From: Anaerolineales bacterium | GTDB lineage: Bacteria > Chloroflexota > Anaerolineae > Anaerolineales > JABWBV01 | Direction: 5' to 3' | Assembly (NCBI GenBank): GCA_020634875.1 | Contig: JACKAX010000003.1 | Coordinates: forward strand, 62,001 to 126,000 | Length of the DNA stretch: 64,000 nt | Shown here: positions 52,807 through 63,854 of the stretch, in pieces | How positions within the stretch are numbered: the stretch's first letter is position 1 | Layout of the letters: each line of letters starts with the position of its first letter | Translations under genes and position numbers: made by a program | Notes under the pieces: model-generated | Told to the model about the DNA's origin: nothing | The model's database searches: none | Seen by the model: the letters and a program-made list of their open reading frames with translations, nothing else

Positions 52807-55112
52807 ACGATCAAAACCCCTCTACCCAAGCCGTGGTTGACTTCCAACTTTCTAGGGAAGTCTCGACGCATTATCAGGCCGAACACGGCCAGGCCACCAC
52901 AGACGAGAATGGCACCCCTGAACTCGTCGTCACCTCCGCCGATGGGCAGGTTGAAACCTGCATCATGGGCCTCCACCGGCGCGGCGGACGGGCCTGCGAA
53001 ACCTGCGCTCTCAACCTGGAAAACCGTATCCGTGAACTCAAAGGGGTTCAGCGAGTCAGCGCCAGTTTTGTCAGCGGCATGATGTCGGTCAGTTACGACA
53101 CGCAAATTATTTCCCGTGACGAGCTGGAAAACCTCGTGTGCCAATTGGGCGTGCCTGTCACCCCCGTCGCGGCTCCAAAACCCCAACTCGATCTTGTCAA
53201 AAACCTGCGCGCTGCCCTGGAAGATGATCGCGTCGAAACGGCCTTCACTATCATCACTTTTGTCACTATGCTCCTGGGCCTGATTTTTGACGCCTGGCTC
53301 AAACTCTCCACCGTCGGCACCGTTTTTTACGTCATCGCTTACATCACCGGCGGCACCTTTGGGTTGAAAGCGGGGCTGGAATCGCTTCGCCAACGGACGA
53401 TAGATGTTGACTTATTGATGATCATCGCGGCGATTGGCGCGGCCCTGGTGGGCGCACCGTTTGAGGGCGTAATGCTCCTCTTTCTGTTTTCCCTTTCCAA
53501 TGTTTTGCAAAATTTCGCGATGGACCGTACCCGCAACGCCATCCGCGCCCTGATGAAACTCCGCCCCGAAACCGCCCTCACCCGGCGTGGCACGGAAACG
53601 GTCGTGTTACCCATCGCCGCAGTAGTAGTAAATGACCGGGTCCTCGTCCGCCCCGGCGAACGCATTCCGCTGGACGGAGAAATTATTGAAGGCGAAAGCG
53701 CGGTCGATCAGGCCCCGATTACGGGCGAATCCATGCCCGTGACCAAACGTGTGGGAGATGAAGTCCTCGCAGGAACCATCAACCAAGAGGGGGGCCTGGA
53801 AGTCCGCGTGACCCGGCTCGCTCGCGACTCCACCCTCTCCCGTCTGATCCGCCTCGTGGAAGAAGCCCAAACCGAAAAAGCCCAAACCCAACGTTTTATT
53901 GACCGTGCCGAACAGATTTACGCCGCGGGCGTGATCGTGATGACGATTGTCGCCGTCCTGATCCCGATCATTTTCCTCGGCGAAGCATTTGGCACCGCCT
54001 TCTACCGGGCCATGACCCTGATGGTCGCGGCGTCGCCCTGTGCGCTCGTGATCAGCACCCCTGCCACGGTCCTGTCCGCGATTGGGAACGGCGCGCGGCG
54101 CGGGGTGCTTTTCAAAGGTGGCGTGTACGTCGAACGGGCGGCCACGATCAAAGTCATCGCCTTCGACAAAACCGGCACCTTAACCATCGGTAAACCAAAA
54201 GTGACCGATGTCGTCTCCACCCGTGGCGATCTCACTACCGAGGCATTATTGCAATTAGCCGCCTCTGTGGAAGCTAAATCCGAACACCCTTTGGCGCAAG
54301 CGGTTGTCCGCGCGGCCCAGGAAAAACAACTGGCCTTATCGGAGACTACAGAGTTTATGTCTGTTACCGGATTAGGGGTGAAGAGTAAACTGAACGGAAC
54401 TGAACTTCATATTGGCAACCAACGATATTTTGAACGGTATCCCCAAATTGATCTGGAACCGGTCAAGGCGCAGGTTCAGGCTTTTGAAGATGCCGGAAAG
54501 ACCACCGTGATCGTGGCGCAGGCTGAGGCAAATGGCGATGGTCATGCCCTCGGATTAATCGCAATTGCCGATACTTTGCGTCCCAATGTCCGCGCGATTG
54601 TAGATGATCTCAAGCAATTAGGCGTGGCCCGGGTCGTGATGCTTACGGGCGATCATGAACGCGTAGCCCATGCTATCGCCGACCAGGCGGGCGTAGATGG
54701 TTACTACGCGGGTTTGCTCCCCGAAGATAAACTTCGCATCATCCGTGAGATTGAGGCGGAATATGGCCCGGTCGCGATGGTGGGGGATGGGGTGAACGAT
54801 GCGCCTGCCCTGGCAACCGCTTCGATTGGGATCGCTATGGGCGCGGCAGGCACGGATGTCGCCTTGGAAACAGCGGATGTGGTGTTAATGAGCGATGATT
54901 TAACCAATATCCCTTATGTAATTGCACTGAGTCGCAAAACCCGCCAAACACTGATCTATAACCTGAGTTTTGCACTCGGTATGATTGTAGTTTTGATCGC
55001 TTCGGTGTTAGGTTTCAGTCTACCCCTTCCGTTGAGCGTAATCGGGCATGAAGGGAGTACCGTCCTGGTGTCTTTAAATGGATTGCGGTTGTTGGGGTAT
55101 CGCCGGAAGTAA
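52803..55112 (+). CDS. P1B-4-type heavy-metal-transporting ATPase
   Basis: 769 residues. Degenerate metal-binding domain with CETC near 65-68, then membrane helices, the phosphorylation site FDKTGTLT, SEHPL, GDGVNDAPAL, and the membrane motifs SPC (SPCALVIS) and HEGST near the end. The SPC/HEG(S/G)T pair marks the P1B-4 group (Co2+, Zn2+ or Fe2+ exporters such as CoaT and PfeT). Coupled to the Fur-family regulator, so Fe2+ efflux is the leading guess. Confidence 0.9.
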   Translation: MNDQNPSTQAVVDFQLSREVSTHYQAEHGQATTDENGTPELVVTSADGQVETCIMGLHRRGGRACETCALNLENRIRELKGVQRVSASFVSGMMSVSYDTQIISRDELENLVCQLGVPVTPVAAPKPQLDLVKNLRAALEDDRVETAFTIITFVTMLLGLIFDAWLKLSTVGTVFYVIAYITGGTFGLKAGLESLRQRTIDVDLLMIIAAIGAALVGAPFEGVMLLFLFSLSNVLQNFAMDRTRNAIRALMKLRPETALTRRGTETVVLPIAAVVVNDRVLVRPGERIPLDGEIIEGESAVDQAPITGESMPVTKRVGDEVLAGTINQEGGLEVRVTRLARDSTLSRLIRLVEEAQTEKAQTQRFIDRAEQIYAAGVIVMTIVAVLIPIIFLGEAFGTAFYRAMTLMVAASPCALVISTPATVLSAIGNGARRGVLFKGGVYVERAATIKVIAFDKTGTLTIGKPKVTDVVSTRGDLTTEALLQLAASVEAKSEHPLAQAVVRAAQEKQLALSETTEFMSVTGLGVKSKLNGTELHIGNQRYFERYPQIDLEPVKAQVQAFEDAGKTTVIVAQAEANGDGHALGLIAIADTLRPNVRAIVDDLKQLGVARVVMLTGDHERVAHAIADQAGVDGYYAGLLPEDKLRIIREIEAEYGPVAMVGDGVNDAPALATASIGIAMGAAGTDVALETADVVLMSDDLTNIPYVIALSRKTRQTLIYNLSFALGMIVVLIASVLGFSLPLPLSVIGHEGSTVLVSLNGLRLLGYRRK

Positions 55113-55120
55113 AAAATGCG

Positions 55121-55170
55121 GAACACAAAAAAAGAGAGGTGACGAAAGTCACCTCTCTTTTTTTGTGTTC
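55121..55170. terminator. Bidirectional terminator with 23-bp perfect arms
   Basis: GAACACAAAAAAAGAGAGG, TGAC, loop GAAA, GTCA and the mirrored arm. Between convergent genes. Confidence 0.9.
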
Positions 55171-55181
55171 AAGGATGGAAA

Positions 55182-57473
55182 TTATGGAATAGGGCGCCAC
55201 GCGGGGTCAAAGTCGAAGATGGCTGCGTCGGTATTGGTTAGCTGGGTGAGTTGTTCCCCAGTAGGGGTCATGAGGAAGATTTCGTGGTTATTTCCTGCGG
55301 GCCAGGATTCAAACGCTAACCATTGCCCATCGGGCGAAACAACCGCGGCGCGGCGGGGTATGAGGTTATCAATCAGAATGATTTCGGTGTTGCCGTCGTC
55401 AGCAAGAGGGGCTACAACGATGCGAGGAATTCCGCCATTAAGCTGACGCTGGGTAAAAATAAGGGCTTGCCCATCACCAGAGAACACAGGCCAAACATCT
55501 TTCAAATCGCCACTGCGAGAAAAACGTGTTTGGTCGCTCCCATCTACATTCATAATCCAGACTTGAATGGGACCATCGCGAGCGCTGATGAAAGTGATTT
55601 GGGAACCGTCCGGGGAGAAAGAGGGTTGTACGTTACGGAATCCCTGGCTGGCACGGTCGGTGAGTTGTTGGTCGGTGCCGTCCGCCAGGGTCAGGAGGTG
55701 GATTTGCGGGTAGCCAGATCGGACGGAGGTGTAAACGATCTGGGCACCATCAGGCGACCATTTCGGATCATAATTGCCAAGCGCGTCAAACGTGAGCTGT
55801 TCCAGATCAGTGCCATCAGGGTTGATCAACCAGAGATTGGCGCCGGGATAATCATCGCGTTCTTCGGTGCAGGGTGAAATAAAGATGATTTGATCATTAA
55901 CAGACCAGTCTGGTTGGCAGGCGCCTTCGGGGATATTCGTTAGCTGGTGAAGGTCAGTTCCATCGGCGTTGATGATGAAGAGTTGCGGGTTGCCCGCGCC
56001 GTCAGAGGCAAAGACAAGTTGTCCGCTGCCGCCAAAGGGCGTCGGTCCAGGAAGCAAGGTGTTCGTAGCGGTGGCCGCAGGAGTCGCGGTAGAGGGGCGC
56101 GGGGTAACGGTGGGAGTAGGGAGAGGAAGGGTCGGCGTGGCTGTCGGCGCAAGCGAAGTAGGGGAGGCCACTGCCACTATTGGGGTTTCAACAGGTGCGG
56201 TGGCGGGAATTTCCGTGGGCGCGAGGGCCGTGTTATCTGCCGTAGGGCTGGGAACGGATGGCTGTACAAAAAAGGCGAGGGCATCGTTAAATTCTCGTGG
56301 ATAGAGTAGATAAGCTGCGAGTGCGCTCCCCCCAACTAACAAGAAAATTAGCAATAACAAGGGTACACACCCAAGCGTTTTTTTCTTTTTGGGATCACTT
56401 TTTTGGGAGACTTCAAAAACCGGGTCAGAATCTGGGCGGGTGATGGGTTTGCTGACGGGAAGCGAAGGGCGTCCTAAATGGAATGAGGGTTTAATATCCG
56501 CTGGGCTAACCAATTGTGGAGGGGGAAGGCGAACGGATGGAATTTCGATTTGGGGGGCGAGCGGTTTAGATGCGGCTTCGGGGATGTTGAAGGTGAGAAC
56601 GTCATCGAGTATGGCGGAAGGTGGGGGTGCGACTGTGAGGGGTTCCTGGCTTTGGCGTTTGCGGGAAACGCCGCGAGCATTTGTCAGAGCCTTTTGAAAG
56701 TCTTCAGCATTCTGGTAGCGTTCGTCGGGGTGAACGGAGAGGGCTTTTTCGATGACGTTCGATAGTTTGCGGGAGACTTTGGGATTGAGTTTCCGCACGG
56801 GGGTGAGCGTGACCTGATTCATCGCACGGGCCAGGCCATCTTCGGGAAGGGAGCCGGTGATGGCGGAGTAGAGGGTCGCGCCGAGGGAGTAGATGTCGGA
56901 GCGGGCGTCGGTGCGGGCGGTGCCGTATTGTTCAGGCGGGGAATAGCCGGGGGTCATGGCGCGTGCCCCGGTCATGGTGAGCTGACTGCCTTCGACGATT
57001 TTTGCCAGGCCAAAATCTACGAGAAAAACCTGTCCATTGGGGGCAATGCGGACGTTGCCGGGTTTGATATCGCGATGGAGAATGGTGGGAATGCGGGTGT
57101 GCAGGTAGGTGAGGGCTTCACAAATGGCCCGACCAATGGTGATGATCTCTTCTTCATCTAAGATGCCTACCCGATCCATCCGGTCGCGCAGGTCTTCGCC
57201 TTCGATGAAATCCATGACGAGGTATTGCCCGTCACCTTCTTCAAAGTGGTCGGTGACGCGGGTGAGGTTGGGGTGGCGGAGGCTGGCCAGGATGGTCGCT
57301 TCCATGCGGAACTGGCGGGCATATTCTTCCGTGGTGAAGAGATTTTCTTTGACGGCAACTAACACCCCCAGATTTTCGTCGCGCACTTTGTATACTGCCC
57401 CCATGCCACCTTCTCCAAGAATTTCCAGGATACGGTAACGATTTCGGAGGAGGGAATCCTTTTGGAGTGTCAT
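55182..57473 (-). CDS. Ser/Thr protein kinase with extracytoplasmic TolB-like repeats
   Basis: 763 residues. Kinase domain 12-275: GEGGMG at 20-25, Lys 42, HRDIKPGN at 133-140, DFG at 153-155, APE replaced by SPPEQ. A membrane helix at about 367-391 is followed by a Thr/Pro linker (404-475) and six-fold PD40-type beta repeats (FINADGTDLHQLT-like) to the end. A sensor kinase reading an exterior ligand is the likely role. It lies downstream of the large multidomain gene at 57582. Confidence 0.9.
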   Translation of the reverse strand: MTLQKDSLLRNRYRILEILGEGGMGAVYKVRDENLGVLVAVKENLFTTEEYARQFRMEATILASLRHPNLTRVTDHFEEGDGQYLVMDFIEGEDLRDRMDRVGILDEEEIITIGRAICEALTYLHTRIPTILHRDIKPGNVRIAPNGQVFLVDFGLAKIVEGSQLTMTGARAMTPGYSPPEQYGTARTDARSDIYSLGATLYSAITGSLPEDGLARAMNQVTLTPVRKLNPKVSRKLSNVIEKALSVHPDERYQNAEDFQKALTNARGVSRKRQSQEPLTVAPPPSAILDDVLTFNIPEAASKPLAPQIEIPSVRLPPPQLVSPADIKPSFHLGRPSLPVSKPITRPDSDPVFEVSQKSDPKKKKTLGCVPLLLLIFLLVGGSALAAYLLYPREFNDALAFFVQPSVPSPTADNTALAPTEIPATAPVETPIVAVASPTSLAPTATPTLPLPTPTVTPRPSTATPAATATNTLLPGPTPFGGSGQLVFASDGAGNPQLFIINADGTDLHQLTNIPEGACQPDWSVNDQIIFISPCTEERDDYPGANLWLINPDGTDLEQLTFDALGNYDPKWSPDGAQIVYTSVRSGYPQIHLLTLADGTDQQLTDRASQGFRNVQPSFSPDGSQITFISARDGPIQVWIMNVDGSDQTRFSRSGDLKDVWPVFSGDGQALIFTQRQLNGGIPRIVVAPLADDGNTEIILIDNLIPRRAAVVSPDGQWLAFESWPAGNNHEIFLMTPTGEQLTQLTNTDAAIFDFDPAWRPIP

Positions 57474-57528
57474 GGAAGCTATTCTAACAAATATCTAGGG
57501 AATCGAGATAAACGATTTGGGGGAATTG

Positions 57529-57568
57529 AAAAGAAAACCGGCCAGGAAATTCCCTGGCCGGTTTTCTT
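57529..57568. terminator. Terminator between the multidomain gene and the kinase gene
   Basis: AAGAAAACCGGCCAGG-AAATT-C-CCTGGCCGGTTTTCTT. Confidence 0.85.
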
Positions 57569-57581
57569 GGCCTTAACCTGT

Positions 57582-60086
57582 TTAGAGGCGGGTGACAACG
57601 CCACAATATTCACAGGTGATTTCAACTTGCCCACGGAGGACAGGAGCAGTGAAGGTGGCGGCACAATTGGGGCAACTGGTAGGGGCGTTTTGGACCCGGG
57701 CGAGTTCGGCCTCGTCAATTTTGATGGCGCGGTCACTGGCGTAGTCTCCCTTGCGGGCGCGGCCTACCATTTTGATCCAATCGTCGGCGACAGGGGCGGC
57801 CAATTCAAAACGGGTTTCGGCGTAGGGCGCGTTCCCGTCGAAAGTGAAGACGAGGATTTCTTGGGGTTCTTCGGTTTCGGTTGCTTCGGTTGTTTCTTTG
57901 CGGATACCCGTTACGCTTTGGAGAGGAATGTCCACTTTTAGCTCATAATCGCCCACGCGATCTTCCCAGAGCAAACGTTGGTCGGTGACAAACAGAACGC
58001 CGTTTTCCGGTTCGATGCCGCCTGTCCAGAGCGCTTCAGTGGCGGCGACGCCGCTTTCGGTTGCCAAAAGCTGGAAGGACGCGGTGGCGAGTGCATCAAT
58101 CATCCACCCGACCCAGGCAAAGTGTGCAGCCAGTCCTTCTACTTCGTCAGCATATTCGTCAAACTGGGTGAGGACGGTGTTTTCGGCGGCGAGGGCGGTG
58201 GCTTCGGCGGATGCGATGGCGGATTTGAGTTGCATGTACACCGGGCGGGCGGCGGTCAGATTGGCTGACATGCCTGCAAGTTTGGACATTTGGGCATTTA
58301 GCGCCTGGGATTGTTGGGCAAGCAGACCTGCCTGGGAGTTGAGGGTGGTTTCGGCATTGGTCTTGACCCGATCCCATTGCGAGACGAGCACGGCAATTTC
58401 CCCTTCCAGGTCTTTTTCGATAGCGTAGCCGCGGGCGCGGAGGTCGGCAAGGTCGCGCTCCAATGAGCGGACATCGTTTTCCAGACCTTCGAGTGCACCG
58501 CGGGCGTTTTGAAGCATCAGTTCATCTTGCAATTCGTTGAGTTCAGTTTGGGCGGCGGCGATGTCCGCGTGGGAAAGATCGCCAGTGAGGTCTTTGAAAG
58601 AGAGGGCTGAACCCGAAGAGCGTTCGTCTTCGATGCGTCCGGTGCGAACCCGCTCGATCAGGGCGGCCCATCCTTTGGAGTCCTGCCCGTCGAGGTGCAG
58701 GGCAACTTCTCCAGCCTTCGGGAATTTGACTTCCAAAAAGTCCTGATGCCCGAACAGCCCTTTGTTGACTGCTTTGACCTCGCGCAAATCGGCAACGGGT
58801 TCGTCAATCAACACTTCCTGAACGAGTTCAGATGATGTCGTAATAAATAAGACTTTTTTCGTGGCGACTTTTTCTTTGCGTTCAAAAATCAGGCGTTTGG
58901 AGGTCAGATAGAGAATCCCCTCTGGGTCGTTGTCGCCGACTTGATCCCAACGGGTTTTGACCGCCATCACGAGGTTTTCCCCTGCCGCGGTTTGGAAGCG
59001 GGCTTCGGCCAATTGGTTTAAAGCCCAGTGGATGGTCGAAAGTTTGCTGTTGAGTTGAGACGTTTTGCTTTGAATATCGCTGTATTGGCTACGGATATTA
59101 GAGCGGATATTGCCCACATCGCGCAGGAGGCCGGATACGTTCGATTCGGTGATACGGAGTTGGGCAGCGGCCATCGTTGGGTTGCTGAGTCGGGCGTTGA
59201 GCTGGCTAACCTGCCCATTCAGCGGAGACAGACGGGGTTGGAAGGCGGCTTCCTGATGATCTGCTTCTGTGACGGTGGTTTGGTAAACCTGTTCCCAACG
59301 CTCCAGAATTACTAAGGCGAGATCATCGAGGTCTTTTTGGTACACAAACCCTTTATCGCGCGCACTTTCCAGTAAATCAACCGCATGGGTGACATCTTTA
59401 TCCAAGCGGTTCAATTCTTCGATCAGATCGTCAAAGGAGCTTTGGGATTGCAAACTGCTGAGCGAATTTTGCAGGGAGGAGACAGAACTGGCAATTTGTG
59501 GGTGTGCGGAGGCGGTATTTAAGGTAAACGTTGCCGCGGTGATGGCGACTGCTGCGGCTCCGACAGCGACTGCCCCCCCTGCAATGGGGGCACGTGGGGG
59601 AATGGTGCGCCCGGCAGAACGTTGCACCGGGGCGGGTGGGCCAGCTTTGGAAATTGATTTTGGGGCCGGGCCGGGTGGGGTGGGCGGGCGGGCAGGAGCT
59701 GTGTGGCCGCCCGCGATGGGCCGCGGGGCGGGCATCGGGCGAGCTGCGGGCCGTGCGGCAGCTTGTGCGGCGGAGTGTGCAGGGGGTACAGGCCGGGCCA
59801 CTGGGGCCGCGGGGCGAACCGGCGTGGGAACGGGGCGGGCGGGCATGACAGTTCGGGGCGGGGCCGCCGGGCGGACAGCCGGGCGGACACGGTCCGCTTG
59901 ATTTTGCTGTTGCAGTTGTCCCTGGCGACGTAAGGCAGCCTGGTTTTGCATGGTAGTGTTGTTGGCGCGTTGGATTTGTCCACCCATTTGGGGGCGGGGT
60001 GCGGGTGGGGTTGGGCGTGCGGCGGGTGCGGGGCGGGCCGCGGGGGCCGGAGCGGGACGATGGAGATTGGATTTAATATTGGACAC
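57582..60086 (-). CDS. Multidomain protein: Pro/Ala arm, coiled coils, two PH-like modules, zinc ribbon
   Basis: 834 residues. Residues 10-165 are Pro/Ala/Arg-rich, 169-190 hydrophobic (likely membrane insertion), 203-370 and 505-660 coiled coil. Two similar beta modules, about 370-490 (ILYLTSKRLIFERK) and 670-780 (VLFVTDQRLLWEDR), resemble bacterial PH/GRAM domains. CPNC and CEYC at 805-828 form a C-terminal zinc ribbon. The start is GTG with AGGAG. I know no protein with this exact set; its neighbour is a Ser/Thr kinase. Confidence 0.75.
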   Translation of the reverse strand: MSNIKSNLHRPAPAPAARPAPAARPTPPAPRPQMGGQIQRANNTTMQNQAALRRQGQLQQQNQADRVRPAVRPAAPPRTVMPARPVPTPVRPAAPVARPVPPAHSAAQAAARPAARPMPAPRPIAGGHTAPARPPTPPGPAPKSISKAGPPAPVQRSAGRTIPPRAPIAGGAVAVGAAAVAITAATFTLNTASAHPQIASSVSSLQNSLSSLQSQSSFDDLIEELNRLDKDVTHAVDLLESARDKGFVYQKDLDDLALVILERWEQVYQTTVTEADHQEAAFQPRLSPLNGQVSQLNARLSNPTMAAAQLRITESNVSGLLRDVGNIRSNIRSQYSDIQSKTSQLNSKLSTIHWALNQLAEARFQTAAGENLVMAVKTRWDQVGDNDPEGILYLTSKRLIFERKEKVATKKVLFITTSSELVQEVLIDEPVADLREVKAVNKGLFGHQDFLEVKFPKAGEVALHLDGQDSKGWAALIERVRTGRIEDERSSGSALSFKDLTGDLSHADIAAAQTELNELQDELMLQNARGALEGLENDVRSLERDLADLRARGYAIEKDLEGEIAVLVSQWDRVKTNAETTLNSQAGLLAQQSQALNAQMSKLAGMSANLTAARPVYMQLKSAIASAEATALAAENTVLTQFDEYADEVEGLAAHFAWVGWMIDALATASFQLLATESGVAATEALWTGGIEPENGVLFVTDQRLLWEDRVGDYELKVDIPLQSVTGIRKETTEATETEEPQEILVFTFDGNAPYAETRFELAAPVADDWIKMVGRARKGDYASDRAIKIDEAELARVQNAPTSCPNCAATFTAPVLRGQVEITCEYCGVVTRL

Positions 60087-60120
60087 GTGATTCTCCTAAA
60101 GGGATCATTCAGATTTTTCA

Positions 60121-60164
60121 AAAAAAGAAGCGTGGGGGATGAGCATCCCCCACGCTTCTTTTTT
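60121..60164. terminator. Terminator after gyrB
   Basis: AAAAAAGAAGCGTGGGGGAT-GAGC-ATCCCCCACGCTTCTTTTTT, with perfect arms, 18 bp after the gyrB stop. Confidence 0.88.
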
Positions 60165-60181
60165 GAGTATGCGTGAGTGGT

Positions 60182-62131
<1,950 letters not shown>

Positions 62132-62265
62132 TTATGTGCTTCGCACACGATCTCTGCCTGAAATCCCGATGAAATTTAGATGTCTTTAAATGTGAATTTA
62201 CGAACGTTTGAACGGTTTATTTTACCATACCCCGCTCTTTTCGGTTTGTGTTGGCTTTAAGGTCT

Positions 62266-63477
62266 TAGGGCAATCGCATATGAAATATGAGAGAATGAGT
62301 GGGCACGTCATGGAGGCGTGCCCACATGAGCCAGAAACCGACGGCGAGTCTCGAAAAGCATTTTAGCAGCCTGACTGACCCCCGCACAGGGAATGCCAAG
62401 CAACATCTCTTTCTTGAAATCATACTTCTCGCCATTTGTGCGGTGATTTGTGGTGCGAACAGTTGGACAGACATTGAATTATTTGGCAAGAAAAAGCACA
62501 AATGGTTGAAAAGCTTTTTGCGCTTACCCAAAGGTATTCCCTCGCATGACACGTTTGGCCGTGTTTTTGCTCATCTCAACCCGGAAGAGTTCCAAACATG
62601 CTTTATCGAATGGGTCAAAGCGTTGGTAGTGCTGACCGAGGGGCAAGTCATCGCCGTCGATGGGAAACAATTACGGGGTTCGCATGACCAAGCCAGTGGA
62701 AAAAAAGCTCTCTATATGGTGAGCGCTTGGGCAACAGCAAACCATCTCGTGTTGGGACAAACCAAAGTAGCCGAAAAATCCAATGAAATCACAGCGATTC
62801 CCGAATTGCTAAAATCTCTGGCCTTGACGGGGTGTATTGTGACCGTCGATGCCCTCGGCACGCAAACCGAGATTGCCCAAACGGTGATTGACGGGGGTGG
62901 CGACTACATTCTAGCTGTGAAAGGCAACCAAGGGCACCTTTTTGAAGATCTACAATACTTGTTTGAAGTGGATGCTCAACACCACTTCAAGGATGTACCG
63001 CACACCTATGCGAAAACCGTCAACAAAGGCCATGGGCGTCTGGAGATTCGCGAGTGTTGGGTCATTACCGACAAAGAATATCTGACTTTTTTGCGCGGAC
63101 ACAAAAATTGGGCTGGGCTGCGGGCACTTATTCGCATCGTTTCTGAACGGCGTGTAGGGGGGCAAGTCGAAATCCAAACGCGGTATTTCATTTCTAGTTT
63201 GGCACTCAAAGCCAAAGCGATGCTGAAGGCCAAGCGTAGTCACTGGCAAATCGAAAATCAGGTGCATTGGGTTTTGGATGTAGCCTTTCAAGAAGACGCC
63301 AGCCGCGTCCGCAAAGGATACAGCCCGGAAAATTTGGCAATCCTGCGCCACATGGCGCTAAATATGCTCCGAAAAGAAAAAACGGCGCACGGTGGCATCC
63401 AGGCCAAACGACTTCAAGCCGCTTGGGACCACAATTACTTACTTACCATCCTCAGAAGTTGAAATGCGATTGCCCTA
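62266..63477. mobile_element. Insertion sequence of the ISAs1 family, intact
   Basis: 1212 bp with 14-bp perfect terminal inverted repeats (TAGGGCAATCGCAT) and one transposase gene. It is flanked on both sides by the 10-bp direct repeat TTTAAGGTCT (62256-62265 and 63478-63487), a target-site duplication, so the insertion is recent. It sits 168 bp upstream of gyrB. Confidence 0.93.
62326..63462 (+). CDS. ISAs1-family transposase
   Basis: 378 residues, DDE-type. N-terminal HFSSLTDPRTGNAKQH and catalytic segments VIAVDGKQLRGSHD, TVDALGTQTE and the Glu of HWQIENQVHWVLDVAF complete the DDE triad. Full length without frameshift, so probably active. Confidence 0.93.
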   Translation: MSQKPTASLEKHFSSLTDPRTGNAKQHLFLEIILLAICAVICGANSWTDIELFGKKKHKWLKSFLRLPKGIPSHDTFGRVFAHLNPEEFQTCFIEWVKALVVLTEGQVIAVDGKQLRGSHDQASGKKALYMVSAWATANHLVLGQTKVAEKSNEITAIPELLKSLALTGCIVTVDALGTQTEIAQTVIDGGGDYILAVKGNQGHLFEDLQYLFEVDAQHHFKDVPHTYAKTVNKGHGRLEIRECWVITDKEYLTFLRGHKNWAGLRALIRIVSERRVGGQVEIQTRYFISSLALKAKAMLKAKRSHWQIENQVHWVLDVAFQEDASRVRKGYSPENLAILRHMALNMLRKEKTAHGGIQAKRLQAAWDHNYLLTILRS

Positions 63478-63487
63478 TTTAAGGTCT

Positions 63488-63854
63488 CTTAGTCTGAGAC
63501 CGGTAAAACCCCAGCGGTTGGCCCTCGATTCTTTTTTTAGGCAAAACAGTAAGGGTAAAGAACCCTTAAGGGCATGTTTACCATAATTTTCACACCAAAT
63601 CTTGTGCAGAATGTCAATTGTGAAGTTATTTTCACAATTGACAATTGCTTGACCATCCTCCTATCTTTCAGTAAAATCTTACCAATAGTACCAACGGCGC
63701 ACTCTTGGCGGATTGAACCCTCAAAAGGCCAATTGTGCGTTTATTTTACATAGCCCATGTAAAGGAGGTAGTACTGCCTAAATTCACCCCCCTTTTGTCC
63801 ATCCTGTTTTTACCCCTCAATGTATATTTCAAATCTATCTAGGAGAAACCTATT
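63488..63854. other. Spacer of about 370 bp before the lipoprotein gene
   Basis: No gene seen. Contains the inverted repeat at 63612-63643, a polyT run near 63531-63538 and probably the promoter of the lipoprotein gene. CATGTAAAGGAGGTAG near 63757 looks like a ribosome site but no frame follows. Confidence 0.45.
63612..63643. repeat. Inverted repeat of CAATTG words
   Basis: TGTCAATTGTGAA at 63612-63624 pairs perfectly with TTCACAATTGACA at 63631-63643; one more TTGACAATTGC follows. The same word as in the spacer at 40825-40902. Confidence 0.75.
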
